Below are positions 7,804-17,301 of a stretch of 64,000 bases of DNA, piece by piece. The DNA lies in assembly GCF_009687865.1 (NCBI RefSeq), contig NZ_BLAE01000046.1, positions 1-64,000 of the forward strand, in the 5' to 3' direction. The stretch's first letter is position 1, and the number at the start of each line of letters is the position of its first letter. Origin of the DNA: Acrocarpospora macrocephala (GTDB lineage: Bacteria; Actinomycetota; Actinomycetes; Streptosporangiales; Streptosporangiaceae). The position numbers and the translations under genes are program-made. A model generated the notes under the pieces. That model searched no databases and had not been told where the DNA came from. It was given only the letters and a program-made list of their open reading frames with translations.

Positions 7804-9048
7804 TCAGAGGATCATCCCGGCCCCGACGGTGCCGTTGCTGGCCTCGTCGATCAGGATGAAGCCACCGGTCAGCCGGTTCCTGGCGTAGTCGTCCACGAAC
7901 AGCGGCTGGGTGATGCGCAGCGACACCCGGCCGATCTCGTTGAGCGACAGCTCGGCGGCCGTCTCGTCGCGGTGCAGCGTGTTCACGTCCAGCCGGTAGT
8001 GCAGGTCCTTGACCAGGGCGCGCGCGGTCCGCGTGGTGTGCTTGATGGTCAGCTTGGCCCGCGGGCGCAGCTTCACGCTGTCGGCCATCCAGCAGATCAT
8101 CGCGTCGATCTCCTGGGTGGCGAGCGGCTGGTTGTTCGGGCGGCAGATCATGTCGCCGCGCGAGATGTCGATGTCGTCCTCGAAGCGCAGGGTGACCGCC
8201 ATCGGCGGGAACGCCTCGTCCACCGGACCGTCGAAGGTGTCGATCGCGGCGATCCTGGTGGCCATCCCGGACGGCAGGTGCATGACCTCGTCGCCCGGCT
8301 TGAGCACGCCGCCCGCGACCTGCCCGGCATAGCCTCGGTAGTCGTGGAATTCCGTCTTGTGCGGGCGAATGACGTACTGCACGGGGAAGCGCACGTCGAC
8401 CAGGTTGCGGTCGGAGGCGATGTGCACGTTCTCCAGGTGGTGCAGCAGCGAGGTGCCCTGATACCACGGCATGTTCTCCGAGCGGGAGACGACGTTGTCG
8501 CCGTGCAGCGCGGAGATCGGGATGAAGGTCAGGTCGCTGGCGTTGAGCTTGGACGCGAACGAGGTGAACTCCTCGCGGATCTCCTCGAACCGCTCCTCGG
8601 AGTAGTCGACCAGGTCCATCTTGTTGACCGCGAGCACCAGGTGCGGCACCCGCAGCAGCGTGGTCAGGAACGCGTGCCGCCGCGACTGTTCCAGGACGCC
8701 CTTGCGCGCGTCGATCAGAATGATGGCCAGGTCGGCCGTGGAGGCGCCGGTGACCATGTTCCTGGTGTACTGAATGTGCCCGGGCGTGTCGGCGATGATG
8801 AACTTGCGCTTGGGCGTCGCGAAGTAGCGGTAGGCCACGTCGATGGTGATGCCCTGCTCGCGTTCGGCGCGCAGGCCGTCGGTGAGCAGCGAGAGGTCGG
8901 TGTATTCGGTGCCGCGGTCCCGGCTGGTGCGCTCGACGGCTTCCAGTTGGTCCTCGAAGATGGCCTTGGAGTCGAAGAGCAGGCGGCCGATCAGCGTGGA
9001 CTTGCCGTCGTCCACGGATCCGGCGGTGGCGAACCGAAGGATGTCCAT
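7804..9048 (-). CDS. cysN: Sulfate adenylyltransferase large subunit, GTPase
   Basis: 414 residues. It shows a GTPase domain with TAGSVDDGKST (P-loop), DTPGHIQYTRNM (G3) and VNKMDLVDY (G4), then beta-barrel domains. With CysD it couples GTP hydrolysis to formation of APS from sulfate and ATP. It ends where CysN-only proteins end, so there is no fused CysC kinase domain. No separate cysC is in the window, so the APS kinase needed for PAPS must be elsewhere. The ATG shares one base with the cysD stop. Its place in a glycan cluster, away from cysteine-synthesis genes, suggests it serves sulfation. Confidence 0.96.
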   Translation of the reverse strand: MDILRFATAGSVDDGKSTLIGRLLFDSKAIFEDQLEAVERTSRDRGTEYTDLSLLTDGLRAEREQGITIDVAYRYFATPKRKFIIADTPGHIQYTRNMVTGASTADLAIILIDARKGVLEQSRRHAFLTTLLRVPHLVLAVNKMDLVDYSEERFEEIREEFTSFASKLNASDLTFIPISALHGDNVVSRSENMPWYQGTSLLHHLENVHIASDRNLVDVRFPVQYVIRPHKTEFHDYRGYAGQVAGGVLKPGDEVMHLPSGMATRIAAIDTFDGPVDEAFPPMAVTLRFEDDIDISRGDMICRPNNQPLATQEIDAMICWMADSVKLRPRAKLTIKHTTRTARALVKDLHYRLDVNTLHRDETAAELSLNEIGRVSLRITQPLFVDDYARNRLTGGFILIDEASNGTVGAGMIL

Positions 9049-9962
9049 CAGAAGTACCCTTCCTTCTTGCGGTCTTCCATCGCCGCCTCGGAGGCCCGGT
9101 CGTCGGCCCGGGTGGCGCCGCGTTCGGTGATCCTGGTCACCGCGATCTCTTCGATGATCTCGCTCACCGTGGCGGCCGTGGAGTGGACCGCGCCCGTGCA
9201 GGTGATGTCGCCGACCGTGCGGTAGCGCACCATCGCCTCGAACAGCGGCTCGTCGTCGCCGCGCTCCAGCACGTCCGACTCGGGGAGCAGCATGCCGTCG
9301 CGCTCGAACACCTTCCTGGTGTGGGCGAAGTAGATCGTCGGGATCTCGATGCCCTCCCGGCGGATGTAGTCCCAGATGTCGAGCTCGGTCCAGTTGGACA
9401 GCGGGAACACCCGGATGTGCTCCCCCTTGCGGATCTTCGCGTTGTAGAGGTTCCACAGTTCGGGCCGCTGGTTCTTCGGGTCCCACTGCCCGAAGTCGTC
9501 CCGGAACGAGAACACCCGCTCCTTGGCCCGCGCCTTCTCCTCGTCCCGGCGCGCGCCGCCGAACACCGCGTCGAACTCGTGCTCCTCGATGGCGTCCAGC
9601 AGCGTGGTCGTCTGCAGCCGGTTCCGGGACGCCCGCCGCCCGGTCTCCTCGACCACCCGCCCGGCGTCGATCGAGTCCTGCACGGACGCCACCACCAGCC
9701 GCGCGCCCAGCTCGGCCACCCGCCGGTCCCGGAAGTCGATGACCTCGCTGAAGTTGTGGCCGGTGTCCACGTGCATGAGCGGGAACGGGATCGGCGCCGG
9801 CCAGAACGCCTTCTCCGCGATGCGCAGCATCACGATCGAATCCTTGCCACCGGAGAAGAGCAGGCAGGGGCGCTCGAACTCGGCCGCGACCTCACGCATG
9901 ATGTGGATCGCCTCGGCTTCGAGGACGTCGAGCTGCGACGTCGTGTAGTCGCGCTGAAGCAT
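9048..9962 (-). CDS. cysD: Sulfate adenylyltransferase small subunit
   Basis: 304 residues. It has the PP-loop ATP-pyrophosphatase core (LLFSGGKDSIVMLRIAEKAF, residues 34-53), the PHA-like MHVDTGHNFSEVIDFRD, and GGARRDEEKARAKERVFSFRD, all typical of CysD. It adenylates sulfate in a complex with CysN. It is in one operon with cysQ upstream (26-bp gap) and cysN downstream (1-bp overlap). Length and motifs are normal. Confidence 0.97.
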   Translation of the reverse strand: MLQRDYTTSQLDVLEAEAIHIMREVAAEFERPCLLFSGGKDSIVMLRIAEKAFWPAPIPFPLMHVDTGHNFSEVIDFRDRRVAELGARLVVASVQDSIDAGRVVEETGRRASRNRLQTTTLLDAIEEHEFDAVFGGARRDEEKARAKERVFSFRDDFGQWDPKNQRPELWNLYNAKIRKGEHIRVFPLSNWTELDIWDYIRREGIEIPTIYFAHTRKVFERDGMLLPESDVLERGDDEPLFEAMVRYRTVGDITCTGAVHSTAATVSEIIEEIAVTRITERGATRADDRASEAAMEDRKKEGYF

Positions 9963-9988
9963 TGGGGGCTTCCTAAGATTGGGGATGG

Positions 9989-10750
9989 TTACACAGGCCG
10001 ATGCAGGTCACGGATGCCGGCGAGCAACGTCGGCGCCAGATCCGGTAGGCAGACCAGGATATCGGGCAGGGACGGGTCGGCTTGGTTGTAGGTCAGCGGC
10101 GAGCCGTCGATGCGGCTGGCGTGCGCTCCCGCGGCGAGCGCGACGGCCGCCGGAGCGGCCGAATCCCACTCATACTGGCCACCGGCGTGCACGTAGGCCT
10201 CGACCTCGCCGGTGAGCACCGCGCAGATCTTCGCGCCCGCGCTGCCGATCGGGACCAGGTCGGCGCCGGCCAGATAGGCGAGTTTCTGTACGAACTCGGG
10301 CGGCCTGGTGCGGCTCACCGCGATCCGGAATCGGGGGCCTTCATGGCGCGGCAGCCTGGGGGGCTTGCCGGTCGACAGCGTACGGCCCTGCGCGGGCAAC
10401 GCCACCGCGCCCGCCGCGAGCTCGCCCTTCTCCCAGAGCGCGACGTGCACCGCCCAGTCCGCCCGCCCGGCCTCGCCGAACTCGCGGGTGCCGTCCAGGG
10501 GGTCGACGATCCACACCCGGCTCGCCTTCAGCCGGGCCGGATCCTGCCGGTCCCCTTCTTCCGACAACACGCTGTCGCTCGGGCGCAGGCGTTCCAGCGA
10601 TTCGGTGAGGAAGCGGTGGGACTCGCGGTCGCCCGCGTCCTTGAGCGCTTTGGGGTCATCGAAGCCGTATCGGGCGCGCAGGCGTAAAAGCTTCTCGCCT
10701 GCCTCCGTCGCGAGGTCTTCGGCTAGGGCGTGGTCGTCTCTGATCGTCAT
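9989..10750 (-). CDS. cysQ: 3'(2'),5'-bisphosphate nucleotidase, inositol-monophosphatase family
   Basis: 253 residues. The metal and substrate motifs of the family are present: VLSEEGD near residue 60, WIVDPLDGTREF near residue 82, and GGQYEWDSAAPAAVALAAG near residue 205. CysQ converts PAP to AMP. PAP is the by-product released each time a sulfotransferase uses PAPS and it inhibits those enzymes. Location between the priming sugar transferase and cysD fits that clearing role. Four bases separate it from the upstream stop. Confidence 0.92.
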   Translation of the reverse strand: MTIRDDHALAEDLATEAGEKLLRLRARYGFDDPKALKDAGDRESHRFLTESLERLRPSDSVLSEEGDRQDPARLKASRVWIVDPLDGTREFGEAGRADWAVHVALWEKGELAAGAVALPAQGRTLSTGKPPRLPRHEGPRFRIAVSRTRPPEFVQKLAYLAGADLVPIGSAGAKICAVLTGEVEAYVHAGGQYEWDSAAPAAVALAAGAHASRIDGSPLTYNQADPSLPDILVCLPDLAPTLLAGIRDLHRPV

Positions 10751-10754
10751 TTTC

Positions 10755-12200
10755 TCAGTACGCTCCTGCTCCGCGTGCCACGGCCGACCACGTCTTCCAG
10801 AGGATTTGAAGATCCAACATCAGGGACCAGTTCTCGACATAACGCAGGTCCAACCGTACCGATTCCTCCCAGGACAGGTCGGATCTGCCGTTCACCTGCC
10901 AGAGGCCGGTCATGCCGGGGCGGACCAGCAGGCGGCGGCGGACGTCGTCACCGTAGCGGGCCACCTCCTCTGGCAGGGGCGGGCGGGGGCCGACCAGGGA
11001 CATGTGGCCGTTGACCACGTTGATGAGTTGGGGGAGCTCGTCGAGCGAGTGACGTCGCAGGCGGGCTCCGAGTGGGGTGATCCGGGGGTCTCTGCGGATC
11101 TTGAAGAGCACCCCGTCGGCGTCGCTGACCAGCTGGATCTTCCGGTGTTCGGCGTCCTGGGCCATGGTGCGAAATTTCAGGATGGTGAACTCCTGGCCGT
11201 CCCGGCCGACCCTGGTCTGGCGGAACAGGGCGGGGCCCGAGCTGGTCACCCGGACGGCGATCGCCAGCGCGAGCAGCAGCGGTGACAGCAGGATGAGGAC
11301 CACGCCCGCGACCAGGCGGTCGAAGCCGTTCTTGATCAGCCGCCGGACTCCGGCCAGTTCCGGATGTTCCACGTGCAGCAGGGGCAGGCCCGCCACCGGG
11401 CGGATCGTGGTGCGCGGCCCGGCCACCTCCATCAGGGCCGGCGCCACCACCAGGTCGGTACGGCTGCGCTCCAGCCGCCACGCCAGCCGGCGCAGCGCGA
11501 TCCCGTCGAACTCCGGGCAGGCGAGCACGGCGACCGTGTCGGCGTTGATGCGGTTGACCACCAGCGGCACGTCGGAAAAATCGCCCAATACGGGGACTCC
11601 GACGTCGGGGCCTTCCTCGGGGAGGCAGGCGGCCACGATGTCCATGCCGTGGTAGCGCTCGCGGCGGAACAGGCGGACCAGGTCGGCGACCGCTTCCGGG
11701 TGTCCGACGGCGACGACTCGGCGCATGCACTGGCCTCGGGATCTTCTGCGGTGCAGGCCGCGGCGCAAGCCGTACCGGCCGAGGAGGGTCAGAATGGTCA
11801 TGAGCGGGAGGGCGAGTACGACGTAGCCGCGGGCCAGGTCGGTCTTGGTGACGTAGGCGGCGATGGCCACGGCGGCGATGATCGCGATGCCCGACTGGGC
11901 GATCCGGCGGAACTCCTCGGAGCCGACGCCGATCAGCCGGGGTTCGTATACGCGGTTGAGGGCCATGACGATCACCCACAACAATGGCAGGGTTCCGCTC
12001 AGCAGAACGTAAGGCTCCACATACGGAGTGACTTCCCCGAATCGCAGGACCACCGCCGCGGCTCCGGCGAGAAAGGCGCAGGTGATGTCGGACATGGCGG
12101 CACTCACCCGATACCGGAGGGTCCAGGTCGGCGTCAGCTTTCGCTCCGGCACCGGTAGCGCCCGGTCGACGACGACCGCCCGCATCTCGCCGTCCCTCAC
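10755..12200 (-). CDS. Polyprenyl-phosphate sugar transferase (exopolysaccharide priming enzyme)
   Basis: 481 residues. GTG 12200 is preceded by GGAGG at 5 bases. Four to five N-terminal membrane segments (residues 35-150) are followed by a CoA-binding-like domain (RVVAVGHPEAVADLVRLFR). The C-terminal catalytic bacterial sugar transferase domain has a membrane helix (VAGVVLILLSPLLLALAIAV), ILKFRTM, LDELPQLINVVNGHMSLVGPRPP and RPGMTGLWQVNGRSDLSW. It transfers a sugar-phosphate from a nucleotide sugar to undecaprenyl phosphate, the first step of repeat-unit synthesis. It is the first gene of the seven-gene minus-strand unit ending at 5063. Confidence 0.93.
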   Translation of the reverse strand: MRDGEMRAVVVDRALPVPERKLTPTWTLRYRVSAAMSDITCAFLAGAAAVVLRFGEVTPYVEPYVLLSGTLPLLWVIVMALNRVYEPRLIGVGSEEFRRIAQSGIAIIAAVAIAAYVTKTDLARGYVVLALPLMTILTLLGRYGLRRGLHRRRSRGQCMRRVVAVGHPEAVADLVRLFRRERYHGMDIVAACLPEEGPDVGVPVLGDFSDVPLVVNRINADTVAVLACPEFDGIALRRLAWRLERSRTDLVVAPALMEVAGPRTTIRPVAGLPLLHVEHPELAGVRRLIKNGFDRLVAGVVLILLSPLLLALAIAVRVTSSGPALFRQTRVGRDGQEFTILKFRTMAQDAEHRKIQLVSDADGVLFKIRRDPRITPLGARLRRHSLDELPQLINVVNGHMSLVGPRPPLPEEVARYGDDVRRRLLVRPGMTGLWQVNGRSDLSWEESVRLDLRYVENWSLMLDLQILWKTWSAVARGAGAY

Positions 12201-12279
12201 GCATACCTCCGTGTAACCGTACGCATACCTACCGTTAATTGGCCGCTGGACATGCTAGCGCTGCCTTGGGGAGAATTCA

Positions 12280-12849
12280 GTGAAAGCCGAAACCTACATT
12301 TCCGTTGATATCGAGGCGGACGGGCCGATTCCGGGGCCATATTCCATGGTGAGTTTTGGGATGGCCGTGGCCGGGCGGATGACCGGGCGCGAGTTCGAGC
12401 GCCTTGACCCTAGCGTGAGCACGTTTTATGCGGAACTAAGGCCGATCAGTGATGATTTCGTGCCGGATGCCATGGCTGTGTGCGGGCTTGATCGTGACCT
12501 GCTGGTTCGGGAGGGGCGCGATCCGGAGGAGGCCATGAAGTCGGCGGCGAAGTGGCTCACGGAGACCTGCGGGAAGTCCACTCCGGTGCTGGTTGCGTAT
12601 CCGCTTTCCTTTGACTGGATGTGGATATATTGGTACTTCATGAAGTTCGCGGGCGTGTCGCCGTTTGGGCATTCACGGTGCATGGATATAAAGACGCTTT
12701 ATGCCGCTAAGGCGAAGGTTCCCATTGGGTGGGCGACGAAGCGGCAGATGCCGCAGGAGGTGCGGTCGACCCGGCGGCACTCCCATCACGCGCTTGACGA
12801 CGCCCTCGAGCAGGCCGAGCTGTTCCAGAACCTGATGACCTGGCGCTAG
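12280..12849 (+). CDS. 3'-5' exonuclease, DnaQ/RNase T-like fold
   Basis: 189 residues. GTG 12280 has GGGGAG about 6 bases upstream. The DEDD catalytic set is visible: SVDIEADG (D and E, residues 8-15), YPLSFDW near residue 110, and [14 protein letters not shown] (H and D, residues 167-180). This makes it a probable single-strand DNA or RNA exonuclease; the exact substrate is unknown. Many third positions are A or T compared with its neighbours. Its stop overlaps the convergent pth stop on CTAG. Confidence 0.85.
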   Translation: MKAETYISVDIEADGPIPGPYSMVSFGMAVAGRMTGREFERLDPSVSTFYAELRPISDDFVPDAMAVCGLDRDLLVREGRDPEEAMKSAAKWLTETCGKSTPVLVAYPLSFDWMWIYWYFMKFAGVSPFGHSRCMDIKTLYAAKAKVPIGWATKRQMPQEVRSTRRHSHHALDDALEQAELFQNLMTWR

Positions 12850-13439
12850 CGCGGCGGGCCGGAGAGGTTGAGGTCGGCCGCGTGGAACTTGTTCTGGGTC
12901 GGCTCCAGGCCGACCTGGATCAGGGATTCCACCATGTCCGCCGCGCGATCGATCAGGAAGGGAAGGTCCTTGCGCTCGGCGGTGGCGAAATCCTTGAGAA
13001 CGTAGACGGCGGTGTCCATGCGCCCGGGCGGCCGGCCGATGCCGAAACGCAGGCGCAGGTAGTCCTTGGTGTCGAGCGACTTCGTGATGGACTTCAGCCC
13101 GTTGTGGCCGTTGTCTCCGCCGCCCAGTTTTGTACGGAGTGCGCCATAGGGGACGTCCAATTCGTCATGGATGACGATGAGCTGCGTGGTCTTGTAGAAG
13201 TCGGCCAGTGCCTTCACCGGCCCGCCAGAAAGGTTCATGAACGACAGCGGCTTCGCGAGGACCACGGACGCCCCGGCGAGACGTCCTTCCATGACCTCGG
13301 CCCGCGCCCGGTGCGCCTTGAACCGGCCACCGGCACGCGCGGCCAGCTCATCGGCCACCATGAATCCCGCGTTATGCCGGTTGGCCGCATACTCCGGGCC
13401 AGGATTGCCCAACCCGACCACAAGCCAACGATCCACCAC
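12846..13439 (-). CDS. pth: Peptidyl-tRNA hydrolase
   Basis: 197 residues from GTG 13439. It has the family signature [21 protein letters not shown] (catalytic His at the RHN), [23 protein letters not shown] and the substrate-lid [13 protein letters not shown]. It recycles peptidyl-tRNA released from stalled ribosomes in the cytoplasm. The pth-rplY-prs-glmU series on one strand is a conserved actinobacterial arrangement. Confidence 0.97.
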   Translation of the reverse strand: MVDRWLVVGLGNPGPEYAANRHNAGFMVADELAARAGGRFKAHRARAEVMEGRLAGASVVLAKPLSFMNLSGGPVKALADFYKTTQLIVIHDELDVPYGALRTKLGGGDNGHNGLKSITKSLDTKDYLRLRFGIGRPPGRMDTAVYVLKDFATAERKDLPFLIDRAADMVESLIQVGLEPTQNKFHAADLNLSGPPR

Positions 13440-13632
13440 GTCTCCCCGCCATACTCAGCCCACGCAGGTTCCCAGCCTAGATCCTCGAACTCTAGCCACC
13501 TCGCATCCGGCCAAGCGACGTGGAACACGTTCACGGCCGAGAGGATGAACGTCCCTCGCGCCGTGGGCGAGGTCACGCGCCCGGCGTCCAGACAAGGTTC
13601 AAGGGCTCAGAATGCTCACAAACCTCAGGAAA

Positions 13633-13678
13633 GGCGAAAGCCCCACACTGGCATGAAATGCCCGGTGGGGCTCTCGCC
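13633..13678 (-). terminator. Terminator after rplY
   Basis: A 14-bp stem with one mismatch (GGCGAAAGCCCCAC against GTGGGGCTCTCGCC) lies just past the rplY stop. Read on the minus strand it is followed by TTTCC. It separates rplY from pth, so pth needs read-through or its own promoter. Confidence 0.7.
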
Positions 13679-13687
13679 GCGATCGGG

Positions 13688-14299
13688 TTACTCGGCGGGG
13701 GCCGCTTCGGGGGCCTCGGCGGGGGCGGTCGGCTCGGCGGCCTCGGGCTCCTCGGGGAGTTCGGCCGTGGGAGCGGAGATCACGTGCAGGATCAGCGCCT
13801 CGGGGTCGCCGACCAGGGTCGTTCCGGCGGGGAGCGGCAGGTCGGCGGCGAACAGGTCGAAGCCCGCGTCCTTGCCCTCGACGTCCACCTCGACGCCGGT
13901 CGGGATGTGGGTGGCCTCGGTCTCCACCTGGACCTGGACCATCTGCTGGTCGAGCATCGCGCCGTTGACGACGTTGCCGACCACGGTGACCGGGATTTCG
14001 ACGACGACCTTCTCGCCGCGCTTGACCACGAGCAGGTCGACGTGCTCAAGGAAGCCCTTGATCGGGTCGCGCTGCACGCCCTTGGGCAGGGCCAGCTCGG
14101 TGACCGCGCCCTCCAGCTTGATCAGCACGTTGGGGGTGCGGAGCGCGAGCAGGAGCTCGTGGCCCGGCAGGCTCAGGTGGCGGGGCTCGGTGCCGTGGCC
14201 GTACAGAACGGCGGGGACGCGGTTGGCGCGGCGGATGGCGCGGGCGGCGCCCTTGCCGAACTTATCGCGGGGTTCGCTGGTGATGATGACTTCGGACAC
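13688..14299 (-). CDS. rplY: 50S ribosomal protein L25 (CTC form)
   Basis: 203 residues from GTG 14299, which has AGGAGA 7 bases upstream. The N-terminal L25 domain (EPRDKFGKGAARAIRRANRVPAVLYG) binds 5S rRNA. A C-terminal CTC/TL5 domain follows. The last 30 residues are an Ala/Glu/Pro tail common in actinobacteria. An in-frame extension to 14344 exists, but its codons are not coding-like. Confidence 0.95.
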   Translation of the reverse strand: MSEVIITSEPRDKFGKGAARAIRRANRVPAVLYGHGTEPRHLSLPGHELLLALRTPNVLIKLEGAVTELALPKGVQRDPIKGFLEHVDLLVVKRGEKVVVEIPVTVVGNVVNGAMLDQQMVQVQVETEATHIPTGVEVDVEGKDAGFDLFAADLPLPAGTTLVGDPEALILHVISAPTAELPEEPEAAEPTAPAEAPEAAPAE

Positions 14300-14392
14300 G
14301 GCACATCTCCTAGGGAAATCGATGGATGACGCGCTCCCCCTCACCCGCCCTAGCGGAAGGCGTTACGAGCGCAACTAATGCAGTCTATCGGC

Positions 14393-15370
14393 TTATGAGT
14401 CTCCCTCGAACAAGCTCGTCACCGAACCGTCGGTGAAGACCTCGGTGATGGCGCGGGCGATCAGCGGCGCGATCGACAGCACGGTGAGCTTGTCGAAGCG
14501 CGCAGCCTCCGGGATCGGCAGCGTGTTGGTGACGACGACCTCGGAGATCCGCGAGTTCTTCAATCGGTCCACGGCGGGTTCGCTGAACACGGCGTGGGTG
14601 GCGGCCACGACCACGTTGGTGGCGCCGTGGTCGTAGAGGGCGTCGGCGGCCTTGCAGATCGAGCCGCCGGTGTCGATCATGTCGTCGATCAGCACGCAGG
14701 TGCGGCCGCGGACCTTGCCGACCACCTCGTTGACCTTCACCTGGTTGGCCACGTCCAGGTCGCGGCGCTTGTGGATGAAGGCGACCGGAGTACGCAACGA
14801 GTCCGACCAGCGTTCGGCCAGGCGGACTCGGCCGGTGTCCGGCGAGACGATCGTGGTGGTGGCCGGGTCGACCTTGTCGCGCAGGTAGTCGATCAGGATC
14901 GGCATCGCGAACAGGTGGTCCACCGGGCCGTCGAAGAAGCCCTGGATCTGCGAGGTGTGCAGGTCGATGGACATCAGGCGGTCGGCGCCGGCCTGCTTGA
15001 ACAGGTCGGCCATCAGGCGGGCGGTGATGGGCTCGCGGCCTCTGCCCTTCTTGTCCTGGCGGGCGTACCCGAAGAAGGGCATGATCACGGTCACCCGTTT
15101 GGCGGAGGCGCGTTTCAGCGCGTCCACCATGATCAATTGTTCCATGATCCACTTGTTGATCGGGGCGGTGTGGCTCTGGATGATGAACGCGTCACAGCCC
15201 CGTACCGACTCCAGGTAGCGGACGTAGATCTCACCGTTGGCGAAGTCGCGGAGCGCGGTGGGAGTGATCTCCACCCCGAGGTTCTTCGCGACTTCTTCGG
15301 CGAGTTCCGGATACGCCCGACCGGAGAAGAACATCAGGTTCTTCTGACCCATCGTCTGAATCCCACTCAT
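14393..15370 (-). CDS. prs: Ribose-phosphate pyrophosphokinase
   Basis: 325 residues. ATG 15370 has AGGAGG 9 bases upstream. It has the family motifs FFGYARQDKKGRGREPIT, DLHTSQIQGFF, and the PRPP loop CVLIDDMIDTGGSI. It makes PRPP from ribose 5-phosphate and ATP for nucleotide, His and Trp synthesis. It is the second gene after glmU with a 74-bp gap. A much longer open frame on this strand upstream is only shadow of glmU. Confidence 0.97.
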   Translation of the reverse strand: MSGIQTMGQKNLMFFSGRAYPELAEEVAKNLGVEITPTALRDFANGEIYVRYLESVRGCDAFIIQSHTAPINKWIMEQLIMVDALKRASAKRVTVIMPFFGYARQDKKGRGREPITARLMADLFKQAGADRLMSIDLHTSQIQGFFDGPVDHLFAMPILIDYLRDKVDPATTTIVSPDTGRVRLAERWSDSLRTPVAFIHKRRDLDVANQVKVNEVVGKVRGRTCVLIDDMIDTGGSICKAADALYDHGATNVVVAATHAVFSEPAVDRLKNSRISEVVVTNTLPIPEAARFDKLTVLSIAPLIARAITEVFTDGSVTSLFEGDS

Positions 15371-15444
15371 GCGGCTTGCTCCTCCTGGCCCGGGATAATC
15401 CGGTGATACGCGGTAGACCGCGCCTTGATCCGATCCGTACTGCT

Positions 15445-16887
15445 TCACGCTGGGGCCTGCCCGGAATCGAGCGCCCGCTGGGCTGCTTCCGCGGAAGCCG
15501 TACCTACCCGGCGGCGGAGCACCCAGCCTTCGACATTGCGCTGGCGGCTCCTGGCCACGGCCATCGCGCCCGGCGGCACGTCGTTGACGAGCACCGAGCC
15601 CGCCGCCGTGTACGCGCCGTCGCCGACGTGAATCGGGGCGACCAGCATGTTGTCGCTGCCGACCCGGGCATGATCGCCCACCGTTGTGTGACTTTTCGTG
15701 ACACCGTCGTAGTTCACGAACACGCATCCGGCGCCGATGTTGGATCCGGTGCCGATGGTGGCGTCGCCGACGTAACTGAGATGGGGGATTTTGGAACCTT
15801 CGCCGATGGTGGCGTTCTTGGTCTCCACGAACGTGCCGATCTTGCCCTTCACGCCGAGGCGGGTGCCGGGCCGCAGGTAGGCGAACGGGCCGACCGAGGC
15901 GCGCGGGCCGATCTCGGAGCTGAAGCAGACGGCGTTGCGGACGACCGCCTCCTCGCCCACGATCGTGTCGGTGAGGGTGGTGCCGGGGCCGATCTCGGCG
16001 CCGGCGGCGATCCGGGTCGCGCCGTGCAGCTGGGTGCCGGGGTGGATCACCGCGTCGGCCTCCAGGGTGACGTCGGCGTCGATCCAGGTGCTGGCGGGGT
16101 CGATCACGGTCACGCCGTTGAGCATGTGGGCGTGCAGGATGCGCTCGTTGAGCACCCGGCGGGCGAAGGCCAGCTGGACCTTGTTGTTGACGCCCTCGAC
16201 CTCGACGTAGTCGACCGCGATGTGGGCGCCGACGCGGTGGCCCTCCTCGCGGAGGATCGACAGCACGTCGGTGAGGTATTCCTCGCCCTGCGCGTTGGAG
16301 GTGGAGACACGTTTGACGGCGTCGGCGAGGAGGAGGCCGTCGAACGCGTACACCCCCGAGTTCATCTCGGTGATGGCGCGCTGGTCGGGCGTGGCGTCCT
16401 TCTCCTCGACGATCTCCAGGACCGCGCCGGTGGCATCCCGGACGATCCTTCCGTAACCGGTCGGGTCCGGGACCTTCGCGGTCAGCACGGTGACCGCGTT
16501 GGCGTCGTCGGCGTGCCTGGCCAGCAGGGCGGTGAGGGTCTCGGTGCGCAGCAACGGCGTGTCGCCGTAGGTCACCAGGACCGTTCCGTCGATGGTGCCG
16601 ACCGCCTCCAGGACCGTGCGGACCGCGTGTCCTGTGCCGTTCTGCTGTTCCTGGACGACCTGGCGCGCGTCGGGCGAGGTCCGGGCCAGATGGGCCTCCA
16701 TCTGCTCGCGCGCATGGCCGATGACGACGATCAACTTGTCGGGGTTGAGGCCCCGGGCGACGACGAGCATGTGGTCGACCAGGGAGCGACCACAAAGCTC
16801 GTGCAAAACTTTCGGGGTCTTCGACTTCATCCGCGTGCCCTCGCCCGCGGCGAGGACGATGACGGCGGCCGGGCGCGGCGCACTCAC
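15445..16887 (-). CDS. glmU: Bifunctional UDP-GlcNAc pyrophosphorylase / GlcN-1-P acetyltransferase
   Basis: 480 residues from GTG 16887 (SAPRPAAVIVLAAGEGTRMKS), chosen by family alignment; an in-frame ATG at 16956 would add 23 untypical residues. The N-terminal uridyltransferase has LAAGEGTRMKS, QQNGTGHAV and TYGDTPLL. The C-terminal left-handed beta-helix acetyltransferase has the repeated hexapeptides and SYVGDATIGTGSNIGAG. The enzyme supplies UDP-GlcNAc for peptidoglycan and surface glycans. Confidence 0.96.
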   Translation of the reverse strand: MSAPRPAAVIVLAAGEGTRMKSKTPKVLHELCGRSLVDHMLVVARGLNPDKLIVVIGHAREQMEAHLARTSPDARQVVQEQQNGTGHAVRTVLEAVGTIDGTVLVTYGDTPLLRTETLTALLARHADDANAVTVLTAKVPDPTGYGRIVRDATGAVLEIVEEKDATPDQRAITEMNSGVYAFDGLLLADAVKRVSTSNAQGEEYLTDVLSILREEGHRVGAHIAVDYVEVEGVNNKVQLAFARRVLNERILHAHMLNGVTVIDPASTWIDADVTLEADAVIHPGTQLHGATRIAAGAEIGPGTTLTDTIVGEEAVVRNAVCFSSEIGPRASVGPFAYLRPGTRLGVKGKIGTFVETKNATIGEGSKIPHLSYVGDATIGTGSNIGAGCVFVNYDGVTKSHTTVGDHARVGSDNMLVAPIHVGDGAYTAAGSVLVNDVPPGAMAVARSRQRNVEGWVLRRRVGTASAEAAQRALDSGQAPA

Positions 16888-17037
16888 TTGTGGGAGCTCC
16901 CTCGGATCCGCTGGTGAGACGGCTCTTAGATCAGGATGCTGTACGGCTACCGCCAAGGCACCGCACGGTCACCCACTCGACAACGTGAGCTTACCTGGCC
17001 GGGCACCGATCACACCCGGCACACCACCCCCACCGCG

Positions 17038-17110
17038 TTCCGGCGCCTGGACTCGAACCAGGACAAACCAACTCCAAAGGTTGGCGGGCTGCCAATTACC
17101 CAACGCCGGA
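17038..17110 (-). tRNA. tRNA-Gln (TTG)
   Basis: A 73-nt cloverleaf on the minus strand. Acceptor arms are TCCGGCG and CGCCGGA, anticodon stem CCAAC/GTTGG with loop CTTTGGA (anticodon TTG), and T-loop TTCGAGT. CCA is not encoded. It lies upstream of glmU on the same strand, a common actinobacterial position. Confidence 0.95.
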
Positions 17111-17301
17111 TAGCTCGAACCAACCGGTTCGATCAGCCACCACCTTACCGGGACCGATCCCAAGACGCGTTGTGATATCCGCGCGCTGTGTCGCCCGTCG
17201 TTCCATAACAGAGTTCGTGTTGTTCGGCAAGTCGGGGGAGCGCCACGAGATGGACCTTCAACGGTCATGTTCCATACAGTCACAACTTAGGGCTTCCTTA
17301 C

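Noticed and set aside
7804-9486. Longer N-terminus for CysN (560 residues)
   Set aside because: The extra part is a shadow of cysD; CysN starts at the ATG overlapping the cysD stop, with DILRFATAGSVDDGK as expected.
14393-16795. 800-residue open frame on the minus strand extending prs upstream
   Set aside because: The upstream part is antisense-frame shadow of glmU, rich in Arg/His/Pro; prs has a clear ATG and AGGAGG at 15370.
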